Origin: Chloroflexota bacterium
Lineage (GTDB): Bacteria > Chloroflexota > UBA6077 > CF-72
Reading direction: 5' to 3'
Assembly (NCBI GenBank): GCA_019239775.1
Contig: JAFAZN010000065.1
Span: 1 to 40,932, forward strand
Length of the DNA stretch: 40,932 nt
In this document: positions 9,288 to 17,372 of the stretch, one piece after another
How the letters are laid out: the number at the start of each line of letters is the position of its first letter
Position numbering within the stretch: position 1 is the stretch's first letter
The notes under the pieces: generated by a model
What the model saw: the letters and a program-made list of their open reading frames with translations, nothing else
Database searches by the model: none
What the model was told of the DNA's origin: nothing
Position numbers and translations under genes: made by a program

Positions 9288-9974
9288 TCAGACGCTGGCA
9301 GCCGCCGTCACAGCTACGACGTTGCCAAGGTCAAAGACCATCATCCGCTGGTCTTTCTGCCGACATCTCCCAATGAGATGCCACGACTGGCAATACGGAA
9401 ACAGCACCTCAGGCTGCACAATCGGCTCCTGAATCGTCGAGACCGGATCCCCCGCGGGATAATGCAACTTCACATAAGACTTGCGCAGCAAAGCCTCGGC
9501 CAGCGCCGCGAAAATCTGCTGCTGCCGCCCACCTTTTTCTGACGCTGTTGCGGCCTGCAACGTCTTGGCCACCAGTGGCCTTAGATGCAAGGGAAACAGG
9601 AACGGCAGCTTGTCCATCAACGACCGCAGCCGGTCCACAGGCAACGATGCGTCGTGCCCCGCACGCTGGAGCAGCATCAGCAGCAGCTGCGCTTCAGCTA
9701 GTGAAAACTGCGGCCCGCTCTCCTGGGTGTCGGTCAAGAACCGGTAGCCCTGCCGCCGCACCAGCGGCAGATTCATCTCTCTGCGGATGACGTTCAGGTC
9801 CGCCTGGACCTGTCTTTCACTCAGCGAAAACTGGCAGGCCAGCTCCTTGCGCGACTTGCCTGGGTTGGAGGCGATGTCCTCAACAAGCTGCCAGATGCGT
9901 CGAAACCGCTCGGCCACAAGCCGCTTGTGGTCGGCGAAAACCGCACTGAATACATCATCGTCCTCGTCGCGCAT
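9288..9974 (-). CDS. Short WYL-domain transcriptional regulator
   Basis: Cytoplasmic DNA-binding regulator of the HTH-WYL type. With the ATG at 9974 the protein is 228 aa. Residues about 20-75 form a winged helix (RFRRIWQLVEDIASNPGKSR, then KELACQFSLSERQVQADLNV), residues about 85-135 a linker, and about 140-225 a WYL-like sensor (LRKSYVKLHYPAGD, VQPEVLFPYCQSWHLIGRCR, VFDLGNVVAVT). It stops right after the WYL fold, with no WCX C-terminal extension. An open frame continues 60 codons upstream of this ATG, but that stretch has low-quality composition and would bury the inverted repeat at 9992-10005, so I prefer the shorter form. Target genes are unknown. Confidence 0.8.
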   Translation of the reverse strand: MRDEDDDVFSAVFADHKRLVAERFRRIWQLVEDIASNPGKSRKELACQFSLSERQVQADLNVIRREMNLPLVRRQGYRFLTDTQESGPQFSLAEAQLLLMLLQRAGHDASLPVDRLRSLMDKLPFLFPLHLRPLVAKTLQAATASEKGGRQQQIFAALAEALLRKSYVKLHYPAGDPVSTIQEPIVQPEVLFPYCQSWHLIGRCRQKDQRMMVFDLGNVVAVTAAASV

Positions 9975-9991
9975 ATACGTCTGCTCAACAT

Positions 9992-10005
9992 TTTTCTTGA
10001 GAAAA
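9992..10005. promoter_or_regulatory. A/T-rich inverted repeat upstream of the WYL gene
   Basis: TTTTCT (9992-9997) and AGAAAA (10000-10005) are perfect arms around a TG centre, 18 nt upstream of the WYL start. The A/T richness stands out in GC-rich surroundings. It could be an autoregulatory operator, but this is inference. The rest of the 338-nt gene-free interval 9975-10312 contains a GGTGG/CCCACC hairpin near 10131-10144 and nothing else I can assign. Confidence 0.4.
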
Positions 10006-10300
10006 TGCGATGACCGCGGGACATAGGAGTACCACGGTCGATCTAGATAGAGAGGTAGCAAAACCGCTCCGGAAACCCCCCACGGCCGGCCGCGTTTTGC
10101 TGTCACTGACCCTGGATAAGAAAGTGGGCCGGTGGGGTCCCACCAGTCTAGCAACCGTTGCCTTCAGGCCCGCAAGGCCCCGGCCGTCTAGATTTTGAGA
10201 GTTGTGACACTGGCTGCCGGCGGTCCCCCGTCATCTCCAATGGGCACACCATCAACCCCTGGCGACTCCCCATTTGCCGTGTGCGGCAGACGGGCCTTCC

Positions 10301-10306
10301 TACAAT
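10301..10306 (+). promoter_or_regulatory. Putative -10 element (TACAAT), leaderless start
   Basis: TACAAT ends 6 nt before the GTG start of the secreted protein at 10313, so transcription would begin at or next to the start codon. No Shine-Dalgarno sequence lies in the gap (TCCCCT). Confidence 0.5.
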
Positions 10307-10312
10307 TCCCCT

Positions 10313-11305
10313 GTGTGGCGCTGGCTCTCGACCTTCGCTCTCACGGCGGCTGGCGCCATGCTCGCATCGGCTGCCAGTGCTCAAACGGCCGCGGCGTGGG
10401 ACAAGTGGCAACACCAGGTCGGCATCGTCGACCTCGGTACCAGGAGTGATGGCAGCCTGGCCGCCATGGTTGCCGGTCGACTCTTTACCGTCGCGCCACC
10501 AACTGGTGCTGCGACCCCGTTTGCCCCAGGCTTCAGCGCTGACCCGAACGCCGAGCCGTACTTCATCGTCGCGCCGGACCTGAGTGCCGCCGACAACCGC
10601 TGCGCCTGGCACGCTGGTGATCTGTACGTGCTGGACCTGACGTCACCGCTGGGTATTGCGCGGGTCGAAACGTCCGGGGCAGTTTCGCACCTTGCCACGC
10701 TGACGGGCGTTGACACACTTGGCGGCATTGCGCTGGACACGACCGGCCATTTCGACCACACCCTGCTCGTGACCGGCACCCACAATGGCAATCAGACCAC
10801 GGTGTTCGCTGTTGGCTGCGACGGGTCGACGTCGGTCCTGACGGATGCAGCGCCGCTGGTTGAAGGTGGCTTGGCGGTCGCTCCCGAGTCCTTTGGCCAG
10901 TTCGCCGGAGACCTGATCGCGCCCGATGAAAACAGTGGTCAGATCTGGGCGATTGACCCCGCGGGCGCGGCCTCGCTGGTGATCATCTCAGGCCTGCCGA
11001 GCGGCGGCGACACGGGCGTAGAAAGTGAAGCGTTCGTGCCCTCTGGCTTCATTACCAGCAGCGGCTTTGCCTACCTGGCTGATCGCGGCACGCCCGACAA
11101 TCCGTTCCCTGGCAGCGATAGCATCTTGCGCCTGTCCGCCATGTCCCTGGCTTCGGCGGGCGTCCACGATGGTGACCTGCTGGTGGCGACGGAAGGCAAC
11201 GGCACGACGATCGCCGTCCGTTGCCAGGACACCTGCACGGTCGTGCAAGCTGCCCAGGGGCCCCCGGGCGGCCATATCGAAGGCCACATCACTTTCACCC
11301 AGTAG
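10313..11305 (+). CDS. Secreted protein, probable beta-propeller-like
   Basis: I do not recognise a named family. The GTG at 10313 gives a clear Sec signal peptide (WRWLSTFALTAAGAMLASA followed by ASA/Q, a signal peptidase I type site near residue 23) and a 330-aa product. The mature part is rich in Gly, Ala, Ser, Thr and Asp with repeated short hydrophobic strands such as GDLYVLDL, LGGIALDTTG, HTLLVTGTHNG, GQIWAIDPAG and DGDLLVATEGNG. That pattern is typical of beta-propeller/NHL or SMP-30-like domains. Four cysteines occur, possibly paired outside the cell. It is probably extracellular; binding or enzymatic role unknown. The gene stands alone between a minus-strand regulator and a minus-strand tRNA. 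Confidence 0.7.
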   Translation: MWRWLSTFALTAAGAMLASAASAQTAAAWDKWQHQVGIVDLGTRSDGSLAAMVAGRLFTVAPPTGAATPFAPGFSADPNAEPYFIVAPDLSAADNRCAWHAGDLYVLDLTSPLGIARVETSGAVSHLATLTGVDTLGGIALDTTGHFDHTLLVTGTHNGNQTTVFAVGCDGSTSVLTDAAPLVEGGLAVAPESFGQFAGDLIAPDENSGQIWAIDPAGAASLVIISGLPSGGDTGVESEAFVPSGFITSSGFAYLADRGTPDNPFPGSDSILRLSAMSLASAGVHDGDLLVATEGNGTTIAVRCQDTCTVVQAAQGPPGGHIEGHITFTQ

Positions 11306-11337
11306 GCCGCTGCACCTTCACCCAATGGGCCGCTGCA
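11294..11337 (+). repeat. Two tandem 21-nt copies at the gene end
   Basis: 11294-11314 and 11317-11337 match at 19 of 21 positions (TTCACCCA..GGCCGCTGCA in both). The first copy contains the TAG stop of the secreted-protein gene; the second lies just after it. A local tandem duplication at the gene end is the simplest explanation. Confidence 0.7.
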
Positions 11338-11498
11338 GTGATGCCAGCGACAGCTACTGCGCACGCCGGAGCTTGCGTTGGATGGCCTCGTGGTGCCGCC
11401 AGTAGTGCCCGATGAGCACGCGCTGGATGAACTGCTGCACCGTGCGATTGCGGCACGGAAGCCCCAGTTGCCGATCCGTAAGGGCTCCAAGGAGCGGG

Positions 11499-11571
11499 CG
11501 ATCCCGGGGCGACTCGAACGCCCGACCTCTTCCTCCGCAGGGAAGCGCTCTATCCACTGAGCTACGGGATC
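11499..11571 (-). tRNA. tRNA-Arg, anticodon GCG
   Basis: Read on the minus strand, GATCCCG (11571-11565) pairs with CGGGATC at the 3' end as a 7-bp acceptor stem. The D arm contains GCTCAGTGGATAGAGC; the anticodon stem CTTCC/GGAAG encloses CTGCGGA, giving anticodon GCG (codon CGC, Arg). The T arm GGGCG-TTCGAGT-CGCCC follows. The discriminator is G and CCA is not encoded. Most bacteria read CGC with an inosine-modified ACG tRNA, so a GCG anticodon is uncommon. Confidence 0.93.
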
Positions 11572-11760
11572 AATCAGTTGCGCGGGCTCATTCTAGCTTG
11601 TCTGCTGCTGGCTCAGCACCTCTCCCTCGCTGACGCCTCATCGGCAACCGAGGCACTGTCAAAATCCTGCCACGGATCCACCAAAACGCTACCTTCGTCC
11701 AGTCAGAACAAGTTCAACATCGTGCTACAGTGATCGCAATCCCTGTTGTAAAGACCCCTC

Positions 11761-11769
11761 AAGGAGGTG
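11761..11769 (+). promoter_or_regulatory. Strong Shine-Dalgarno of pckG
   Basis: AAGGAGGTG is near-complete complementarity to the 16S anti-SD, 13 nt before the pckG ATG; a weaker AGGAAG sits closer. It is one of the few strong SD sites in the window. A TACAGT hexamer about 35 nt upstream (near 11724) may be the -10 element. The rest of the 211-nt gap between tRNA-Arg and pckG holds nothing else I can assign. Confidence 0.6.
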
Positions 11770-11782
11770 GAGTAGGAAGCCA

Positions 11783-13546
11783 ATGTCGTCTTCATCCGTC
11801 GAACAGTGGGTCGACGAGGTCGCAGGCTTTACTCATCCCGAATCCGTCGTCTGGTGCGATGGCAGTGACGCCGAAAACGACCGGCTGATCGATCTCATGG
11901 TCTCAGACGGCACCCTCATTCGTCTGAATCAGGAAAAACTCCCGAACTGCTTCCTCCACCGCTCTAATCCGCAGGATGTCGCACGCACCGAGCATCTGAC
12001 GTTTATCTGCTCGGAAAATCCCGAAGACGCCGGCCCAACCAACAACTGGATGTCGCCGACCGACGCGGAGCAAAAGATCCGTCCGCTGTTCAACAACGCC
12101 ATGCGCGGTCGCACGATGTATGTGGTGCCCTACCTGATGGGCCCTGCCAGCTCACCGTACGCCAAGGTCGGCGTCGAGATCACCGACAGTCCCTACGTCG
12201 TCGCCAACATGCGCATCATGACCCGCATGGGCAAGGTCGCCCTGGATCGCATCAACGCCGGGGCCGACGACTGGGTTCCAGGCCTCCATTCGCTGGGTGA
12301 CCTTTCGCCAGACAGAAGGTTCATCGCGCATTTCCCTGAGAAACGCACGATCTGGAGCGTTGGCTCGGGCTACGGTGGCAACGCGCTGCTGGGCAAGAAG
12401 TGTTACGCGCTGCGCATCGCCTCGACCATGGGCCGCGACCAGGGTTGGCTTGCCGAGCACATGCTGATCCTCGGTCTCGAGTCTCCCGAAGGCGACATCA
12501 CCTATATCGCCGGCGCGTTCCCGAGCGCCTGCGGCAAGACCAACCTCGCCATGCTGAAATCGCCACTCGAGCACGAGGGCTGGAAAGTCTGGACCATCGG
12601 CGAGGACATCGCCTGGATCAATGTCGGCCCCGACGGCCGCTTCTGGGCCATCAATCCTGAGGCTGGTTACTTCGGTGTGGCGCCAGGCACCAATAAGAAG
12701 ACCAACCCGAACGCGATGGCCGCGGTCAGCCGGAATTCGATCTTCACCAACGTCGCCATGACTGATGACGGCGACGTCTGGTGGGAAGGTATGGATGGCG
12801 CAGTCCCGCAGCATGTGACGGACTGGCAAGGCCACCCGTGGACGCCGGCGAACGGCACCAAGGCCGCCCACCCGAACTCGCGCTTCACCACGCCTGCCTC
12901 GCAGAACCCCGTCATCTCCTCGCACTGGGAAGATCCGCAAGGCGTGCCGATCAGCGCGATCCTGTTCGGCGGCCGCCGCGCGCGCACCGTCCCGCTGGTA
13001 TACAAGGCGTTCGACTGGGAGCACGGCGTGTTCCTTGGCGCCACGATGGCCTCTGAAACCACGGCTGCGGCAACCGGCGCGGTCGGCGTCGTCCGACGCG
13101 ACCCGATGGCCATGCTGCCCTTCTGCGGCTACAACATGGGCGACTACTGGGGCCATTGGCTGGAGATGGGCCACCGCGCGAGTAACCCGCCGGCTGTCTT
13201 CCAGGTCAACTGGTTCCGCACCGACGACCAGGGCCGCTACATCTGGCCAGGTTTCGGCGAGAACCTGCGCGTGTTGCGCTGGGTTCGCGATCAGGTGCGC
13301 AACGGCCATACCACTTCTCGTGAAACCCCGGTTGGACTGGTCCCCACACCCGAAGCAATCGGCACCAGCGACCTGGGACTCTCCGCGCAAGACGCGCGCG
13401 TGCTGTTCGATGTCGATCGGGACGATTGGCTGCGCGAAGCCGAAGACCAGGACGCCTTCCTGCAAAAGTTCGGTAAGCACCTGCCGCCCGAGATTCGCCG
13501 CCAGCACCAGGCTCTGCAACATCGCCTCGCACCCGTCACCGCCTGA
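11783..13546 (+). CDS. pckG: GTP-dependent phosphoenolpyruvate carboxykinase
   Basis: Converts oxaloacetate plus GTP to phosphoenolpyruvate, CO2 and GDP; cytosolic entry to gluconeogenesis. The 587-aa length fits the GTP-dependent class, not the ATP class (about 530). Motifs seen include the kinase-1a loop AFPSACGKTN (about residue 245), the metal-site segment GEDIAWINVGPDGR, NPEAGYFGVAPGTN, RRARTVPLVYKAFDWEHGVF (about 410) and the C-terminal MLPFCGYNMGDYWGHWLEMG. The ATG at 11783 follows a strong SD. The neighbours mdh and icd act on the same oxaloacetate/TCA node. Two hairpins directly follow the stop, so the gene is probably monocistronic. Confidence 0.97.
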   Translation: MSSSSVEQWVDEVAGFTHPESVVWCDGSDAENDRLIDLMVSDGTLIRLNQEKLPNCFLHRSNPQDVARTEHLTFICSENPEDAGPTNNWMSPTDAEQKIRPLFNNAMRGRTMYVVPYLMGPASSPYAKVGVEITDSPYVVANMRIMTRMGKVALDRINAGADDWVPGLHSLGDLSPDRRFIAHFPEKRTIWSVGSGYGGNALLGKKCYALRIASTMGRDQGWLAEHMLILGLESPEGDITYIAGAFPSACGKTNLAMLKSPLEHEGWKVWTIGEDIAWINVGPDGRFWAINPEAGYFGVAPGTNKKTNPNAMAAVSRNSIFTNVAMTDDGDVWWEGMDGAVPQHVTDWQGHPWTPANGTKAAHPNSRFTTPASQNPVISSHWEDPQGVPISAILFGGRRARTVPLVYKAFDWEHGVFLGATMASETTAAATGAVGVVRRDPMAMLPFCGYNMGDYWGHWLEMGHRASNPPAVFQVNWFRTDDQGRYIWPGFGENLRVLRWVRDQVRNGHTTSRETPVGLVPTPEAIGTSDLGLSAQDARVLFDVDRDDWLREAEDQDAFLQKFGKHLPPEIRRQHQALQHRLAPVTA

Positions 13547-13559
13547 GCCGAACGTTCTG

Positions 13560-13594
13560 CTTCTCTCCCAAGAGAAGACTTTCGCTTCGAAGCG
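13560..13594 (+). terminator. Two tandem hairpins after pckG
   Basis: CTTCTCT (13560-13566) pairs perfectly with AGAGAAG (13571-13577) over CCCA, followed by ACTTT. The self-complementary CGCTTCGAAGCG occupies 13583-13594. Together they probably terminate or stabilise the pckG transcript. Confidence 0.55.
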
Positions 13595-13680
13595 TAGGGG
13601 CGCTCCGCATAGTGCCCCAATACGCTCGCGCGACGCAATTGCCAGCGAGGACCCTTGCCGCTTTTCCTGCGTGAACTAAC

Positions 13681-13686
13681 TAAGAT
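13681..13686 (+). promoter_or_regulatory. Putative -10 element (TAAGAT) of mdh
   Basis: TAAGAT ends 6 nt before the mdh GTG (13693), implying a leaderless or nearly leaderless transcript. There is no SD in the gap; an ATG at 13691 is out of frame and meets a stop at once. Confidence 0.5.
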
Positions 13687-13692
13687 TGAGAT

Positions 13693-14619
13693 GTGAAGAT
13701 TGCAGTCGTCGGCGGGGCAGGCCGCGTGGGTGCTACCACGCTGTTTCAACTGGTGCTCGAGGGCATCGCGGACGAGCTCGCCGTTGTTGACGTGGTTACC
13801 GACCGTGCCGAGGGTGAAATGCTGGACATGCTGCACGGCACGCACCTGTCGCACCGAGTCAGCTTCAGCGGTCCCGGCTACGAGGCCTGCGACGGCGCGG
13901 ACTTCGTCATCATCACCGCGGGTATTCCTCGCAAGCCAGACGAGACGCGGCTGGACCTGCTGAAGAAGAACGTCGACAACCTGCGCGACAACGTCCTACC
14001 GACGCTGTCGAAGCACGCCGGCAACGCGTTCATCATCATGGTCGCGAACCCGGCCGACGTGCTGACCTATCAAGCGGCCATCCACGGTGCGTTCCCGTCC
14101 GAGCGGGTGATTGGCACGGGCACGCTGCTGGATTCCACCCGGCTTCGCTCGCTGCTGGCCGATCGGCTGCAAGTCGATCCACGCCAGGTGTACGCGTATA
14201 TGCTCGGCGAGCACGGCGACAGCCAGTACCCGTATCTCAGTGGCGCGAGCGTGGCCGGCGTACCGTTGGCGCAGTTTCCTGGGTACTCGAAGGACATGGT
14301 CGACGAGGTTGTGCACGCCACACGCTTCGGCGGCGCCGAAGTCATCAAGCTCAAAGGCGGAACGTTCTACGCGGTTGCGCCGATGATCGTGGAGTTGATC
14401 AAGGCGATTCGCGATGATTCGCGTCAGGTGCTGCCGGTCTCCACGCTCCTCAACGGCGAGTTCCTGGAGATGCGCCAGGTGGCGCTGTCACTGCCATGTG
14501 TGATCGGACGCCAGGGGCGAGTCAAGGTCGTGCCGCCACCGTTGTCCGACGACGAAAAGCAGGGCCTTCTTGGCTCGTACAAGGTGCTGCGCGAGGCGCT
14601 GCAGTCCGTCGGCCTCTAA
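13693..14619 (+). CDS. mdh: Malate dehydrogenase (LDH-like family)
   Basis: NAD-dependent interconversion of malate and oxaloacetate. The N-terminal Rossmann motif is [12 protein letters not shown] (residues 5-16), with the Asp33 region (VVDVV) after it. Catalytic residues are His174 (GEHGDSQ) and Asp147 (LLDSTR), with Arg150. The specificity loop reads [15 protein letters not shown]: Arg80 occupies the position where lactate dehydrogenases have glutamine, with Arg86 as the second carboxylate binder, so malate specificity is favoured. The GTG start gives 308 aa, normal for the family. It converges with icd, sharing 4 nt at the stops. Its position after pckG suits joint supply of oxaloacetate. 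Confidence 0.95.
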   Translation: MKIAVVGGAGRVGATTLFQLVLEGIADELAVVDVVTDRAEGEMLDMLHGTHLSHRVSFSGPGYEACDGADFVIITAGIPRKPDETRLDLLKKNVDNLRDNVLPTLSKHAGNAFIIMVANPADVLTYQAAIHGAFPSERVIGTGTLLDSTRLRSLLADRLQVDPRQVYAYMLGEHGDSQYPYLSGASVAGVPLAQFPGYSKDMVDEVVHATRFGGAEVIKLKGGTFYAVAPMIVELIKAIRDDSRQVLPVSTLLNGEFLEMRQVALSLPCVIGRQGRVKVVPPPLSDDEKQGLLGSYKVLREALQSVGL

Positions 14620-16862
14620 TCCGCGGCCGCGCTGGCGACTCCCGAACCCAGAGTGGCGATCGTTTCGTTGAACGTCCGCGACGGACGCATCACGTCTTCG
14701 GCTTTCTTCGAGTCCGGCCGGTAGTACCCGCCAATGTCGCACGACGATCCCTGTACTGCCAGAAGCTCCTGCGTAATGGTCTGCTCTGAATCGTTGAGCC
14801 GCGCTGCCACTGGCACAAATGCGCGCGCCAGTTCAGCATCAGCCGTCTGGGCAGCCAGTTCGCGCGCCCAGTACAGCGCCAGATAAAAGTGGCTGCCCCG
14901 GTTATCAATGCTTCCGAGCTTCCGCGCGGGCGATTTGTTCTCGTTGAGCAACGTCTCGGTGGCTTTGTCCAGGGTCGAAGCCAGCACCTGGGCGCGTTTG
15001 TTGCCAGTTTTCTCTGCAAAGAACTCGAAGCTGGCTGCCAGGGCTAAGAACTCCCCGAGGCTGTCCCAGCGCAAGTAGTTCTCTTTCAGCAGCTGCTGCA
15101 CGTGTCTTGGCGCCGAGCCGCCCGCGCCGGTCTCGAACAGGCCGCCGCCTGCCAGGAGCGGCACGACCGACAGCATCTTGGCGCTGGTGCCTAGCTCCAT
15201 GATCGGGAACAGGTCGGTGAGGTAGTCACGCAGGACGTTGCCAGTTACCGAGATGGTGTTCTCACCGCGACGGATGCGCTCGAGCGAAAGCGCCGTCGCC
15301 TTGACCGGCGACATGATCTCGATGCGCAAACCCGTAAGGTCGTGCTCGGGTAAGCACTGGCGGACTTTGGCGATCAGGTTCGCGTCATGCGGTCGGTCCT
15401 GATCGAGCCAGAACACGGCGGGATCCCCCGAAGCGCGTGCACGAGACACGGCCAGCCGCACCCAATCGCGCACGGCCACGTCTTTGGTCTGGCACATCCG
15501 AAAGATGTCGCCAATCGCCACCGGCTGCTCCAGGACCGCATTCCCAGCCGCGTCGACAACCCGCACAGTCCCAGCCGACGCAATCTCGAAGGTCTTGTCG
15601 TGGCTGCCGTACTCCTCTGCTGCCTGCGCCATCAGGCCTACGTTCGGCACCGAGCCCATCGTGGCCGGATCGAACGCGCCGTGCGCGCGGCAGTCGTCGA
15701 TCACCACCTGGTAAATCCCCGCGTAGCTGCTGTCGGGAATGACCGCCAGGGTGTCGGCCTCCTTGCCGTCCGGACCCCACATGTGGCCCGATTGGCGGAT
15801 CATGGCTGGCATCGAGGCATCGACGATGACGTCACTGGGCACGTGCAGGTTGGTGATGCCGCGATCCGAGTCGACCATCGCCAACTTGGGTCCCTCGGCC
15901 ATTTCGGCTTCGATGCAAGCCTGGATCTCGGACTTCTCGGGCAGCGACTCGATGCCCTTCAAAATCGCGCCGAGCCCGTCATTCGGGCTTAAACCTGCAG
16001 CGTGCAGGGTCTCGCCATACCGCGCAAAAGTTTTTGGAAAGAACGCCCGCACCGCGTGCCCAAAGATGATCGGGTCCGAGACCTTCATCATGGTCGCCTT
16101 GAGGTGCACGGAAAACAGCACGCCCTCGCCCTTGGCCCTGGCGACCTGGTTGGACAGAAAGGCGCGGAGCGAATCAACGCGCATCACCGCGGCGTCGACA
16201 ACCTCGCCGTCCTTCACGCGCACCTTGTCGCGTAAGACCGTGGTGCGACCCTGTGCGTCGACCAGCTCAATGCGCAGCGTTTGCTCACGCTGGACGACCG
16301 CGGACTTCTCGGTCGAGCGGAAGTCATCGGCAGGCATGTGGACCACATTCGTCTTGGAATCAGCCGACCAGGCACCCATCCGATGCGGGTGGGTGCGCGC
16401 GTAGTTTTTTACGGAGGCGGGAGCACGCCGATCCGAATTTCCCTCGCGCAGCACGGGATTGACCGCGCTGCCTTTGACCCTGTCGTAGCGCGCCCGCACG
16501 TCACGCTCTTCCGCGGTCTTGGGATCGTCTGGGTGATCCGGCAGGTCGTAGCCTTTTTGCTGCAGCTCGGCGATGGCGGCCTTGAGCTGCGGCACTGATG
16601 CCGAGATGTTCGGAAGCTTGATGATGTTGGCGTAGGGATCCGCGGTCATCTCGCCGAGTTCGGCCAGTGCGTCGCCAATGCGCTGTTCTGGCGCGAGCCG
16701 CTCCGGGAAGCTGGCGATGATGCGGCCGGCCAGCGAGATGTCACGCGTCTCGAGCGTGACGCCCGCCGTTGAGGCGTAGGCTTGGACGACTGGCAACAAC
16801 GAGAACGTTGCCAGTGCTGGGGCCTCATCGGTGTACGTGTAGATGATGGATGGGCCAGTCAC
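14616..16862 (-). CDS. icd: Monomeric NADP-dependent isocitrate dehydrogenase
   Basis: Oxidative decarboxylation of isocitrate to 2-oxoglutarate by the large single-subunit IDH class, unrelated in length to the dimeric enzyme. Family signatures include [19 protein letters not shown] at the N-terminus, the [14 protein letters not shown] region, [28 protein letters not shown] with [19 protein letters not shown] and [13 protein letters not shown] chose the GTG at 16862 because GGAGG (16872-16876) lies 9 nt upstream and the family N-terminus starts here. The frame opens six codons earlier at 16880. The product is 748 aa, typical of the class. It is convergent with mdh and divergent from a small hypothetical gene. 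Confidence 0.97.
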   Translation of the reverse strand: MTGPSIIYTYTDEAPALATFSLLPVVQAYASTAGVTLETRDISLAGRIIASFPERLAPEQRIGDALAELGEMTADPYANIIKLPNISASVPQLKAAIAELQQKGYDLPDHPDDPKTAEERDVRARYDRVKGSAVNPVLREGNSDRRAPASVKNYARTHPHRMGAWSADSKTNVVHMPADDFRSTEKSAVVQREQTLRIELVDAQGRTTVLRDKVRVKDGEVVDAAVMRVDSLRAFLSNQVARAKGEGVLFSVHLKATMMKVSDPIIFGHAVRAFFPKTFARYGETLHAAGLSPNDGLGAILKGIESLPEKSEIQACIEAEMAEGPKLAMVDSDRGITNLHVPSDVIVDASMPAMIRQSGHMWGPDGKEADTLAVIPDSSYAGIYQVVIDDCRAHGAFDPATMGSVPNVGLMAQAAEEYGSHDKTFEIASAGTVRVVDAAGNAVLEQPVAIGDIFRMCQTKDVAVRDWVRLAVSRARASGDPAVFWLDQDRPHDANLIAKVRQCLPEHDLTGLRIEIMSPVKATALSLERIRRGENTISVTGNVLRDYLTDLFPIMELGTSAKMLSVVPLLAGGGLFETGAGGSAPRHVQQLLKENYLRWDSLGEFLALAASFEFFAEKTGNKRAQVLASTLDKATETLLNENKSPARKLGSIDNRGSHFYLALYWARELAAQTADAELARAFVPVAARLNDSEQTITQELLAVQGSSCDIGGYYRPDSKKAEDVMRPSRTFNETIATLGSGVASAAAD

Positions 16863-16896
16863 CGTGCTGCGCCTCCGCAAACGCCGTCGATTTGAT

Positions 16897-16914
16897 AAGT
16901 CGGGGAAACGACTT
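16897..16914. promoter_or_regulatory. Inverted repeat between icd and the divergent small gene
   Basis: AAGTCG (16897-16902) and CGACTT (16909-16914) flank GGGAAA. The element lies 35 nt before the icd start and 59 nt before the plus-strand gene at 16973, in a short A/T-richer divergent promoter region. It may be an operator or a 5' UTR hairpin of icd. Confidence 0.4.
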
Positions 16915-16972
16915 GCTTTAAACTACACACAGGGTAGCGCTCGGCCTGGACCTTGCGCCCCTGGACGCAGTG

Positions 16973-17272
16973 ATGCCGCCAACGCCAGGTTTGCCACGCG
17001 AAGGGATGCTTCGCCCAGCATCGCCATTCTTTCGCCTACTTGTAGACGAGGACGGTCTGACCGATGCGCTGCTCGACTTCGTGACGGACCCGCGCGCATC
17101 GCGCAATGATCGACCCGTGATCCAGGACTTGCACGACCTAGCCCCGGGCATGGTGCCAGTGCTTGAGGCCATGCTCATTGACGGCGTCGAAGACCGTCAG
17201 GATGTGGCTGACTACGTGCACGCGAGCCTGTTCGGCCCGTCCTCGCGCCCGGACTACGATCAGCCCACCTGA
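16973..17272 (+). CDS. Small hypothetical protein (99 aa)
   Basis: I do not recognise the family. The frame has good composition: a short Pro-rich start, a FFRLLVDEDGLTDALLDFVTD helix-like core, DRPVIQDLHDLAPGMVPVLEAMLIDGVED and an acidic C-terminal part. No signal peptide or membrane segment is visible, so it is probably cytosolic and helical. The ATG at 16973 directly follows an in-frame GTG at 16970; a further ATG at 17006 gives a shorter alternative. It is transcribed away from icd and ends 28 nt before the minus-strand tRNA-Thr. Moderately confident that it is a real gene. Confidence 0.55.
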   Translation: MPPTPGLPREGMLRPASPFFRLLVDEDGLTDALLDFVTDPRASRNDRPVIQDLHDLAPGMVPVLEAMLIDGVEDRQDVADYVHASLFGPSSRPDYDQPT

Positions 17273-17299
17273 TCCCGCTACCGCCCCGTGGCGAAGTAG

Positions 17300-17372
17300 A
17301 GCCGACGGTGAGAGTCGAACTCACGCCCCTCCGCTTACAAGGCGGATGCTCTGGCCGCTGAGCTACGTCGGC
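17300..17372 (-). tRNA. tRNA-Thr, anticodon TGT
   Basis: On the minus strand, GCCGACG (17372-17366) pairs with CGTCGGC at the 3' end. The D arm is GCTCAGCGGCCAGAGC, the anticodon stem TCCGC/GCGGA encloses CTTGTAA (anticodon TGT, codon ACA), and the T arm is GTGAG-TTCGACT-CTCAC. Discriminator U; CCA not encoded. Its first ten bases overlap the end of the upstream cyclase gene on the same strand. Confidence 0.95.

Noticed and set aside
8598-9542. Plus-strand frame of 314 codons across DUF212 and the following gap
   Set aside because: Out of frame with DUF212, Arg-rich, and crosses a hairpin; no protein features.
11354-11498. Minus-strand frame immediately beyond tRNA-Arg reading ALTDRQLGLPCRNR then FIQRVLIGHYWRHH, considered as an integrase remnant at a tRNA attachment site
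   Set aside because: No start codon for the full stretch, no recombinase catalytic residues, no duplicated tRNA 3' end, and the opposite strand has an equally plausible frame; too weak to call.
12152-13522. Long antisense frame (456 codons) opposite pckG
   Set aside because: Same reason: mirror of a conserved gene, no domain or signal recognisable.
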